From assembly GCA_017303935.1 (NCBI GenBank), contig JAFLBD010000001.1, positions 682,001 to 746,000 on the forward strand: a DNA stretch of 64,000 bases, read 5' to 3'. Under the pieces are notes generated by a model. It was not told the DNA's origin. It did no database searches and saw only the letters and a list, made by a program, of their open reading frames with translations. Shown here in pieces: positions 1 to 6,208 of this stretch. Source of the stretch: Armatimonadota bacterium. GTDB taxonomy: Bacteria; Armatimonadota; Fimbriimonadia; Fimbriimonadales; Fimbriimonadaceae. The first letter of the stretch is position 1, and each line of letters opens with the position of its first letter. The translations under genes and the position numbers were made by a program.

Positions 1-810
1 GCCCGCAGCAAGAAGGGCGTCCACCTTGCTCTGCGGGGTACCCATGCCACCGCTGATGATCGCACCGGCGTGGCCCATGCGCTTGCCTGGAGGAGCTGTT
101 CGGCCAGAGATAAAGCTGACCACAGGCTTGGTCATCGACTTGATGAATTCGGCGCCCTCTTCTTCGTCCGAACCACCGATTTCGCCGACCATCACGACGG
201 CCTCAGTCTTTGGATCAGCCTCAAACATTTGGAGGACTTCTTTAAATCGGGTACCCGGAAGTGGGTCGCCGCCAACACCGACGCACGTTGTTTGACCGAG
301 GCCGGCTTGGGTCAGCTCCCAAACGATTTCGTAGGTAAGGGTGCCAGAGCGGGAAACCATTCCGATTGGTCCGGGAGCAAAAATGTGCCCCGGCATAATG
401 CCCATTTTGCATTCGCCCGGTGTGATGATCCCGGCGCAGTTGCCGCCAAGCAATCTCGATTTTCCGTTCTTTGCGATGATGTTCACCATGCGCTGAGAAT
501 CCAAAATCGGGAGGCCTTCAGTGATCAAGGTGATAAACGGAACTCCAGCGTCTTCCAATTCGAGCACTGCGTCCATCGCGTACGGAGCGGGAACGAAAAC
601 GATCGCAGCATCGGCGCCAGTTTGGCGAACCGCTTCGACTGCCGTATTGAAAACTGGAACGCCCAAATGGACTGTCCCGCCTTTGCCCGGGGTGATTCCT
701 CCGACTACCTTCGTGCCGTAGTCAATCATCTGTTGGGTGTGGAAGGTGCCTTCGCGGCCGGTCATGCCCGAAACGAGCACTTTACTGTTCTTGTTGATCA
801 AGATCGCCAT
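1..810 (-). CDS. sucD: Succinate--CoA ligase alpha subunit, 3' end cut by window
   Basis: Alpha subunit of succinyl-CoA synthetase, which interconverts succinyl-CoA and succinate with substrate-level phosphorylation in the TCA cycle. The translation starts [20 protein letters not shown] and shows the CoA-binding Rossmann fold, the GNCAGII and SRSGTLTYE stretches, and the GHAGAI motif whose His (about residue 247) is the phosphorylated residue in the family. 270 codons are visible of a usual ~290, so only the last ~20 residues lie outside the window. The ATG at 808-810 is the obvious start because it begins at the conserved N-terminus. The partner sucC is not in the window. Confidence 0.97.
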   Translation of the reverse strand, partial: MAILINKNSKVLVSGMTGREGTFHTQQMIDYGTKVVGGITPGKGGTVHLGVPVFNTAVEAVRQTGADAAIVFVPAPYAMDAVLELEDAGVPFITLITEGLPILDSQRMVNIIAKNGKSRLLGGNCAGIITPGECKMGIMPGHIFAPGPIGMVSRSGTLTYEIVWELTQAGLGQTTCVGVGGDPLPGTRFKEVLQMFEADPKTEAVVMVGEIGGSDEEEGAEFIKSMTKPVVSFISGRTAPPGKRMGHAGAIISGGMGTPQSKVDALLAAG

Positions 811-938
811 GGGTTTGATACAGGATACCAGGGTGAATCTGAGTTAGTACTCGAAAGAATTCAGCACAAGAAATAGTCCTGTATTGCTAGGACTGCAACT
901 TGGACAAACGCGATTCCGTTATCATAGTTGAAGAAGCT

Positions 939-1175
939 ATGGCCATCCTGGCAAACATTCTAATTTTCGCGGTCGCACTCTTCGTCCTCTACGCGACTGT
1001 CAGATATCTTCTACTTCCGTTGATTCGAAATGCCGAGAGCAAGATGGACAGTCGCGACCGAGTCGAAGCTGAGCTTGCGAAAATGAGGCAAAGAGAACGG
1101 GAAGAAGAAGAACGAATGCGGGCCCAAGCCGAAAGGGAACTGGCCAATGAAATGGGAGATGATCCAAAACAATGA
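939..1175 (+). CDS. Small single-pass membrane protein with charged coiled coil
   Basis: 78-residue protein of unrecognised family. Residues ~3-25 form one hydrophobic membrane segment (ILANILIFAVALFVLYATVR), followed by a very charged Arg/Glu-rich helix likely to be a cytoplasmic coiled coil. I prefer the ATG at 939 to an in-frame TTG at 900, because TTGGAC at 900 with a 17-base spacer to CATAGT looks like the promoter and GAAGAAG precedes 939. Its stop overlaps the next start (ATGA at 1172-1175), so it is probably translationally coupled to the SPFH proteins downstream and may assist their membrane assembly (inference). Confidence 0.7.
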   Translation: MAILANILIFAVALFVLYATVRYLLLPLIRNAESKMDSRDRVEAELAKMRQREREEEERMRAQAERELANEMGDDPKQ

Positions 1176-2089
1176 GCGAAAATAAACCACCTGTAATCGC
1201 CAAAAGCAAATTTAGATTTCGAAAGCGACTTGCCATCGGCGTTGGCGTCGTGGCGATCGCCGGGTTGTGGGCATACAGCCGCCTCGAGTGGATTCCTGCC
1301 GGTTATGTGGGCGTCATCTACAACGCCTCGGGCGGATTGCAGCAACGCGTCTACAAGCCACAGAGATTGTGGGTTGGCCCATTCCAGACACTGTATTTGT
1401 ATCCAACAAAATTGCAGGCGGCGATCTATTCGCAGGACCCGAATTTTGGAGAAGTCGCTTCGGCAGATGGAATTCAGATTACTTCCAGCGATACGGCCAC
1501 CACGATCTTCAATGTCGCGGTGTATTACCGGGTCTTGCCAGAAAATGTCTTCCGAGCCTTCCAAGCATTTGGTACATTACCAATCGAAGAAATTCAAAGG
1601 CAACACATTCGGCGGGCGATGCGCGATGCTGCGAACTCCGTTGGAACTCAATACGAAGTTTTCGATCTGATGGGCCAGAAGCGGCAGGAAGTGAGCGAGA
1701 AATTCCGCATCGAACTCCAAAGAGTGCTCGCACCAAAAGGGATCACGGTTGAACACTGCCTTTTGTTGGGCGCGACACCGCAAGGCGACCTCGATTCTAA
1801 GATTACGAGCCGAGTGAACAGCTATACCCAGCTCACTATCTCCAGGCTGCAATCTCAAATCGCGGAGATCAATCGTCAAACAGCGATTATTCGCGCGGAC
1901 GCCGAGAGCAAGGCGCGTAATCTTCAAGCCACGACAACGAAAGAGAAGTCTCTCGAACTGCTCGAACTCGAACTGCAGGAACAAGCGGTAGACGCTTGGA
2001 ACGGGCAGTTGCCGAAGATACAAAGTCAGCCCGGTCAAACCGTGGTCATTACTCCAGAAGCGCTTGCCGCAATGGGGGCAAAACGATGA
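1172..2089 (+). CDS. SPFH/band-7 (prohibitin-like) membrane protein
   Basis: 305 residues. An N-terminal basic stretch and one membrane helix (about residues 18-36) are followed by an SPFH domain (about 40-220) and a C-terminal Ala/Glu/Gln-rich coiled coil (about 215-275), the normal stomatin/prohibitin/HflK layout. Such proteins form large ring or cage oligomers in membranes that scaffold proteases or organise lipids. It overlaps the genes on both sides by four bases (ATGA), so the three genes are one coupled operon. Family call is firm; the precise subfamily and partner protease are unknown. Confidence 0.82.
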   Translation: MSENKPPVIAKSKFRFRKRLAIGVGVVAIAGLWAYSRLEWIPAGYVGVIYNASGGLQQRVYKPQRLWVGPFQTLYLYPTKLQAAIYSQDPNFGEVASADGIQITSSDTATTIFNVAVYYRVLPENVFRAFQAFGTLPIEEIQRQHIRRAMRDAANSVGTQYEVFDLMGQKRQEVSEKFRIELQRVLAPKGITVEHCLLLGATPQGDLDSKITSRVNSYTQLTISRLQSQIAEINRQTAIIRADAESKARNLQATTTKEKSLELLELELQEQAVDAWNGQLPKIQSQPGQTVVITPEALAAMGAKR

Positions 2090-2928
2090 AATACACACCA
2101 ATATTTGTCGCAAGCGTTGCCGTCCTGACGATGTCTGGATGTATGCGCCAGATCCCACCGAGTTCTGTTGGCGTTAAGTTCAACGGCGTCACCGGGTTCT
2201 CGCAGAAACTGCTGAAACCGGAATTGACGACAGTTTGGCCCAATGAGCAACTGATCATCTATCCGACCTCCATCAAGAACGCTAGCTATGTGCGAGCCGC
2301 GAACGAAGGGGAACGGCAAGGAGACAACAGTGTCCGCGCCAGCACGATCGAAGGTGCGATCTTGCCGGTCGACGTCACTGTGGCATTTCACGTTGATCCC
2401 GAGAACGTTCTCCTTGCATTCCAAAATTTTGGAACTGAGGATTTGGAAGGCATTCAGCGCGTTTTTATTCGCTCGGCTGCGGATTATGCGGTCAACACGG
2501 TCGCTGGAACTCGGTCGATTTTCGACCTGACTGCCAAGGAACGGGCCAAATTCGGACCAGAAGTCAAAGCGGTACTCGGGCCATTGCTGAGTAAATATGG
2601 GATCACCGTCGACGATGTTTACATTGGCGAGGTTTATCCGAGCAAGGAGATTCAGGCCAAAGTAAGCGAATCCATCGCTGTTCGAACACAGCTAGATACG
2701 TCTAGGAATGAACTCGAACGCGCGAAGATTGATGCCAAAACAATTGAAACCCAGGCGAAGCAGCAAGCTGAAATTTCCGCATTACTTGCTCTACAGGGCG
2801 ATGTGACGATCGCGCTGAAGAAGCAGGAGATTCGCCGGAAGGCGATCGCAAAGTGGAAAGAAGCGGGCGGCGCGACTCCGATGGTGGGCGACGGAACGAT
2901 TCCATTCACACAGATCAAACTCCGATAG
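2086..2928 (+). CDS. SPFH/band-7 domain lipoprotein
   Basis: 280 residues from the ATG at 2086, which overlaps the preceding stop and begins a good lipoprotein signal peptide (MKYTPIFVASVAVLTMSGC, lipobox-like SGC with Cys19). A longer in-frame reading from 1996 would bury the signal and is rejected. The rest is an SPFH domain (about 25-190) and a C-terminal coiled coil rich in Ala, Lys and Gln. It is a diverged paralogue of the preceding gene; shared stretches include PENV-AFQ-FGT and ITV. Lipid anchoring places it outside the cytoplasm, whereas the first paralogue uses a membrane helix. No terminator follows before the riboswitch leader. Confidence 0.8.
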   Translation: MKYTPIFVASVAVLTMSGCMRQIPPSSVGVKFNGVTGFSQKLLKPELTTVWPNEQLIIYPTSIKNASYVRAANEGERQGDNSVRASTIEGAILPVDVTVAFHVDPENVLLAFQNFGTEDLEGIQRVFIRSAADYAVNTVAGTRSIFDLTAKERAKFGPEVKAVLGPLLSKYGITVDDVYIGEVYPSKEIQAKVSESIAVRTQLDTSRNELERAKIDAKTIETQAKQQAEISALLALQGDVTIALKKQEIRRKAIAKWKEAGGATPMVGDGTIPFTQIKLR

Positions 2929-2983
2929 TTGAAATTTGTGTGAATTGCCCCTGAAAAGGAACTCCATTTCGCCAAAGAATCGT

Positions 2984-2989
2984 TATACT
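2984..2989 (+). promoter_or_regulatory. Candidate -10 box for riboswitch leader
   Basis: TATACT sits about 10 bases before the first base-paired element of the leader (GGAAG..CTTCC at 2998-3014). No good -35 hexamer is seen at 17 bases, so the assignment is tentative. Confidence 0.35.
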
Positions 2990-2997
2990 AAGTGTTG

Positions 2998-3148
2998 GAA
3001 GGAGCAATTCTTCCGCGCCGAGTCTAGGCCTGACGGCTTAGAACGGGGGAACCACCGTTTGGGGTGAATGGCAGCGATGCCTAGGGTAACTCTTGGCCCG
3101 AACCCGGCAGCTAACCTCGTAGGCAGAGCGAGAGTCGCTGGGGACTTC
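2998..3148 (+). ncRNA. Cyclic di-AMP riboswitch (ydaO/yuaA type)
   Basis: The conserved blocks of the ydaO/yuaA aptamer appear in order: CGCCGAGTC (3016), GAACGGGGGAACCACCG (3041), GGGGTGAATGG (3061), a TAGGGTAAC arm (3082), and CCCGAACCCGGCAGCTAACC with CTCGTAGGC (3097-3124). This RNA binds c-di-AMP and usually shuts off genes for osmolyte/K+ transport or wall hydrolases by attenuation. Here no coding region lies between the aptamer and an intrinsic terminator at 3309-3343; the first gene after the terminator is the HisB-like gene. Boundaries are estimated from the conserved blocks. Confidence 0.88.
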
Positions 3149-3308
3149 AGTCCCTGCTGATAATGCGCCATTGGCGCAGCATCTTTAAAGGCGGCGCATC
3201 GCACGAAAAGTGCAGTTCGTGGGCCGCTAACCCCGAATGTAGGGTGAACGCACACCTGTAAGTCGTTGCGGACCATCCTCGGATTGCACAGTGTAGGCAC
3301 CTCAGAAG
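3149..3308 (+). other. Non-coding leader between aptamer and terminator
   Basis: No coding region on either strand is convincing. The stretch has a near-perfect palindrome TGCGCCATTGGCGCA (3163-3177), more G/C-rich potential stems, and the words GCTAACCCCG (3225) and AGGGTGAACG (3241), which echo the aptamer blocks GCTAACCTCG and GGGGTGAATG in the opposite order. It may be an expression platform or a second structured RNA. Confidence 0.45.
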
Positions 3309-3343
3309 GCCCCGCATAATTCCGCGGGGCTTTCTTCATTTTT
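3309..3343 (+). terminator. Intrinsic terminator of the riboswitch leader
   Basis: Stem GCCCCGC (3309-3315) / GCGGGGC (3324-3330) followed by TTTCTTCATTTTT. It lies 53 bases before the HisB-like start, where an attenuator would be expected, but it could also simply end a free-standing RNA. Confidence 0.8.
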
Positions 3344-3395
3344 GGACGCAACCGAATACCCAATTTCGCGTATCCTGCAATACACTATTGGGGCC

Positions 3396-4001
3396 ATGGC
3401 GAATTCAGCATCCGAAGTTCGATTTAGCGAGTTGGAACACGAGACGAAGCACTCGCGGATCCAAGTCGTGTTGGATTTGGATGGTGGGTCGCGTAGAGAT
3501 ATCGCGACAGGCCTAGGAATTTTTGATCACTTCCTGTCTCAGTTCGCGTTTTACGCCGGAATTGACCTTGGGCTTAAAGCCGAGAGTGATTTGCACATCG
3601 ACGATTTCCACCTTGTACAGGACGTCGGCTGCGCGCTTGGTTTGGCTCTGGTTGAGTCACTCGGGAATTCCACCGCGATTGAAAAGTCCGGTGTGGGACA
3701 TGGCGTTTCTGGGGAGTCACTCGTCATGGCGGCGATCGAAGTTCAATCGAAGTCGTTCCTGGGGTTTGATCTAGAATTTCGGTCCGACCGAGTTGGACTT
3801 CTTGCCACCCAGAGCGTTCCGGAATTCTTCCGCGGCTTTGCCTCTGCATCCGGATCGTCCTTGCACTTGCGGTACCTCGCCGGTCAAAATGATCACTTAT
3901 TGATCGAATCGGCATTTAAGGGCACGGGAATTGCATTGGCTCAGGCTTGTCGCCGGAACGACCATCACCGCTCGCCAAAGAGCATTCGAAACAACGCTTA
4001 A
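3396..4001 (+). CDS. HisB-like protein with altered metal-binding residues
   Basis: 201 residues, clearly homologous along its length to imidazoleglycerol-phosphate dehydratase (histidine biosynthesis): FDHFLSQ, LHIDDFHLVQD, EFFRGFASASG, LHLRYLAGQNDH. However, positions that normally bind the two Mn ions are changed: the DDHHTxED motif reads DDFHLVQD (F71, Q75), the LVEHFF His is Glu143 (VPEFF), and the NDHHxIEA motif reads NDHLLIES (L168). H45, H72, H167 and E171 remain. It may therefore be a non-catalytic or repurposed paralogue rather than the working HisB. The ATG at 3396 is preferred over an upstream in-frame codon that would start right after the terminator. Confidence 0.75.
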   Translation: MANSASEVRFSELEHETKHSRIQVVLDLDGGSRRDIATGLGIFDHFLSQFAFYAGIDLGLKAESDLHIDDFHLVQDVGCALGLALVESLGNSTAIEKSGVGHGVSGESLVMAAIEVQSKSFLGFDLEFRSDRVGLLATQSVPEFFRGFASASGSSLHLRYLAGQNDHLLIESAFKGTGIALAQACRRNDHHRSPKSIRNNA

Positions 4002-4005
4002 CACT

Positions 4006-4287
4006 ATGGAAAACCTAATTGGTCTTGTTGCAGTCACTTTGATTTTCGGGATTCCAATTGTGGCAATCTTCTCGAGTCACAAGCGCCGTATGCTGGAAAT
4101 GCAACTTTTACATGGGCAAGGCACTCAGCAAAACTCAAGAGAGTTGGAAGCGATGAAAGTCGAGCTCAGAGAGCTGAGAGAAAGGGTCAACGATCAAGCG
4201 TTGGTGATCGAAGACATGCGTGCCTTCGTTCGGAACAACAATCCTCTGCAGCAAAATGCAGACCTTCAAGATCGGCTCAACAGCTGA
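4006..4287 (+). CDS. Small membrane protein with coiled coil (PspB-like layout)
   Basis: 93 residues from the ATG at 4006, four bases after the HisB-like stop, so likely cotranscribed. Residues ~3-23 form a membrane helix (IGLVAVTLIFGIPIVAIFSS), followed by a basic stretch and a charged coiled coil (about 45-75, with EL-EL-ERV heptads). The layout and length recall phage-shock protein B, but sequence similarity is not strong enough for that name. The final codons form one arm of a long hairpin (4261-4298). Confidence 0.7.
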   Translation: MENLIGLVAVTLIFGIPIVAIFSSHKRRMLEMQLLHGQGTQQNSRELEAMKVELRELRERVNDQALVIEDMRAFVRNNNPLQQNADLQDRLNS

Positions 4288-4298
4288 TCTTGAAGGTC
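4261..4298. terminator. Long hairpin between convergent genes
   Basis: Perfect 13-bp arms GACCTTCAAGATC (4261-4273) and GATCTTGAAGGTC (4286-4298), with GCT/AGC extending the stem. It spans the stop of the 93-residue gene and faces the end of etfA. Neither strand has a strong T-tract (ATTTTG on the minus strand), so termination is likely but not certain. Confidence 0.55.
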
Positions 4299-4308
4299 AA
4301 TTGGCAAC

Positions 4309-5202
4309 TTACTTTCCGAGCACCGATCGGAGTTCTGGGATCGCCACGAACAGATCGGCCACTAAGCCCAGGTCCGCAGCTTCAAAGATTGGAGCGTCGC
4401 CGTCCTTGTTGATCGCAACGATCAACTTACTGTCCTTGATTCCGGCCATGTGCTGAGTAGAGCCGCTGATTCCAGCCGCGATATAGAGGTCCGGAGCGAC
4501 GATTTTCCCAGTTTGGCCGACTTGAAGTTCGTTCGGAGCGATGCCACTGTCAACAGCGGCGCGGGTCGCACCCGCTGCGCCTCCTAGTGCGTCGGCAAGC
4601 CCTCCAATCACAGATTCAAACGTGTCTGCGTCTTTGAGCGGTCGTCCACCAGAAACAACGATTTTGGCCTGAGTCAAATCAGGTCGGCTTCCACTTGGCT
4701 TTGCGAGCTGAACAATTTCTGCCTTCGACGGCCCGATTGTCAGGCTAACAATAGCACTAGAACCGCCGGCTGGAGCGGCAGAAAATCCAGACGGGCGGAA
4801 AGTAAACACTACCGGCCCAGTCAGAACCTCGACCTTTTCTAGCACCGTTCCCGCAAGGATTGGGCGGATGAAAACGCTCGTAGATTCGATCGCGGCAACA
4901 TCCGTCACCATCGCATAGTCAAGCGCGCCTGCGAGCCGTGCTAGGACATCTTTTGATGCCATGGAGCTCACTGCGGCGACGTGGGAATAGCCGTCTCCTG
5001 CAATCGAGCGAACAGCGGCTACAACGGCGTCGGCTTGTGGAACGTCGTTCAAGCCCGCGTGATGAACGGTGCCAGCACCCGAATCGGTTACCGGAGCCCC
5101 AACGAGTTGCACCACATCGAACGGCAAACCAAGCGCAGAAGCGACTGAGGCAATCCCTGCGACATCAGATGGATTGAATGCAAGACCTAATAGCTTTGAC
5201 AT
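4309..5202 (-). CDS. etfA: Electron transfer flavoprotein, alpha subunit
   Basis: 297 residues. The C-terminal FAD-binding domain is plain: GRPLKDADTFE, APDLYIAAGISGSTQHMAGI and KLIVAINKDGDAPIF. With EtfB it accepts electrons from acyl-CoA dehydrogenases and passes them to the quinone pool through ETF:quinone oxidoreductase. It follows etfB with a three-base gap. An acyl-CoA dehydrogenase (13147) and a FadN-like enzyme (6209) in the window fit a fatty-acid oxidation role. Confidence 0.96.
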   Translation of the reverse strand: MSKLLGLAFNPSDVAGIASVASALGLPFDVVQLVGAPVTDSGAGTVHHAGLNDVPQADAVVAAVRSIAGDGYSHVAAVSSMASKDVLARLAGALDYAMVTDVAAIESTSVFIRPILAGTVLEKVEVLTGPVVFTFRPSGFSAAPAGGSSAIVSLTIGPSKAEIVQLAKPSGSRPDLTQAKIVVSGGRPLKDADTFESVIGGLADALGGAAGATRAAVDSGIAPNELQVGQTGKIVAPDLYIAAGISGSTQHMAGIKDSKLIVAINKDGDAPIFEAADLGLVADLFVAIPELRSVLGK

Positions 5203-5205
5203 GAT

Positions 5206-5943
5206 TTAGAGCGCTCCTCGCGACTTGAGTTCCTGTACCAATTCTGCGACTGAACCAACCTTCTTTCCCGCAGCGCGTGGCGCCGGGACGTCGAACCTCA
5301 CTGATCGAGTTTTTGGCGCCGGAGTCACCGTTGCTGCTGTTTTCTCCAGCGGTTTTGATCGGGCCTTGATGATGCCCGGAAGAGCGATGTACCGCGGCTC
5401 ATTCAAGCGAAGATCAGTGGTGATGATGCAGGGCAGAGCCATCTTAACGACTTCCACTCCGAGGTCCGTCTCGCGGCTGACCGTTACTGACTGATCAGAG
5501 AGTTCTACCTTGGAGGCGAAGCAAGCTTGAGGATAATCCAGCATCGCCGCTAGCATCTGTCCGGCTTGATTGCAATCGTCGTCGGTCGCTTGTTTGCCCA
5601 TAAGAATCAAGTCCGGCTTCACCGATTCAACCACTGCCTTGAGCTCTTTCGCGATGCCGAGGCTATCGTATTTATGATCTGTTTCAACCAGGATGGCGCG
5701 ATCTGCACCAATCGCAAGAGCCTTTCGGAGCTGCTCTTCGCACTCTCCCGAACCGATGCTGACGACAACGATTTCGATTCCCGGATGCTTTTCTCGTAGT
5801 CGAACGGCTTCTTCGACGGCGATTTCGTCGAATGGATTGATTTCAAACTTGACGCCGGTTGTATCAATCCCACTTCCGTCAGAAAGCGGACGCACCTTTG
5901 CGTACGGATCAATGACCCTCTTAACAGGAACAAGAATAATCAT
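5206..5943 (-). CDS. etfB: Electron transfer flavoprotein, beta subunit
   Basis: 245 residues with the EtfB hallmarks: N-terminal VPVKRVIDP, INPFDEIAVEEAVRL, GADRAILVE, LILMGKQATDDDCNQ (AMP-binding loop) and the recognition-loop region DLRLNEPRYIALPGIIKA. First gene of the etfBA operon. A TACAAT box about 20 bases upstream (near 5967 on this strand) may be its -10 element, though the -35 is weak. Confidence 0.96.
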   Translation of the reverse strand: MIILVPVKRVIDPYAKVRPLSDGSGIDTTGVKFEINPFDEIAVEEAVRLREKHPGIEIVVVSIGSGECEEQLRKALAIGADRAILVETDHKYDSLGIAKELKAVVESVKPDLILMGKQATDDDCNQAGQMLAAMLDYPQACFASKVELSDQSVTVSRETDLGVEVVKMALPCIITTDLRLNEPRYIALPGIIKARSKPLEKTAATVTPAPKTRSVRFDVPAPRAAGKKVGSVAELVQELKSRGAL

Positions 5944-6018
5944 AAATTGAGCCTAGAACCCCTATTGTACCGCCGGGATAATCAGGCAGTGGACGCCCAA
6001 AATGAGACATTAGACCTA

Positions 6019-6050
6019 TTGACAGGAACAAGGATTTATCCTGGTATGTC
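6019..6050 (+). promoter_or_regulatory. Candidate promoter for a plus-strand small RNA
   Basis: Perfect -35 TTGACA (6019-6024) and an extended -10-like TGGTATGTC (6042-6050), although the spacing of 20 is long. A small inverted repeat AGGATTTATCCT (6031-6042) lies in the spacer and could be an operator. Confidence 0.4.
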
Positions 6051-6056
6051 TCACTA

Positions 6057-6181
6057 GCCGTGGCACCCACACAGAGGTGCTGAAAACATAAGAAACTACG
6101 AGGAGAATGTCGATTTGACATTCGAATCGTAAGAAGTAGCCAACTCGTAGGCTCCGATTGTAAAGTCGGAGCCATTTTTTT
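6057..6181 (+). ncRNA. Putative structured small RNA
   Basis: Between etfB and the FadN-like gene, both on the minus strand, is a plus-strand unit of about 125 bases ending in a textbook terminator. It contains possible hairpins GCACC/GGTGC (~6065-6094) and GAATGTC/GACATTC (6104-6123), enclosed by CTACGAG (~6093) pairing with CTCGTAG (6144). No open reading frame is evident, and I could not match it to a known RNA family. The start is inferred from the promoter-like sequence. Confidence 0.5.
6150..6181 (+). terminator. Intrinsic terminator of the putative small RNA
   Basis: Arms GGCTCCGA (6150-6157) and TCGGAGCC (6166-6173), then ATTTTTTT. The T-tract is present only on the plus strand, so it does not serve the minus-strand gene that ends at 6209. 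Confidence 0.85.
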
Positions 6182-6208
6182 CGAAACGCTGACTAACGAT
6201 TATTTTCT

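Noticed and set aside
2983-3363. 126-codon minus-strand frame across the riboswitch region
   Set aside because: No homology, and the plus strand holds conserved aptamer blocks and a terminator.
5921-6175. 84-codon minus-strand frame between etfB and the FadN-like gene
   Set aside because: Overlaps the etfB start and has no recognisable domain; the stretch is better explained by a plus-strand RNA.
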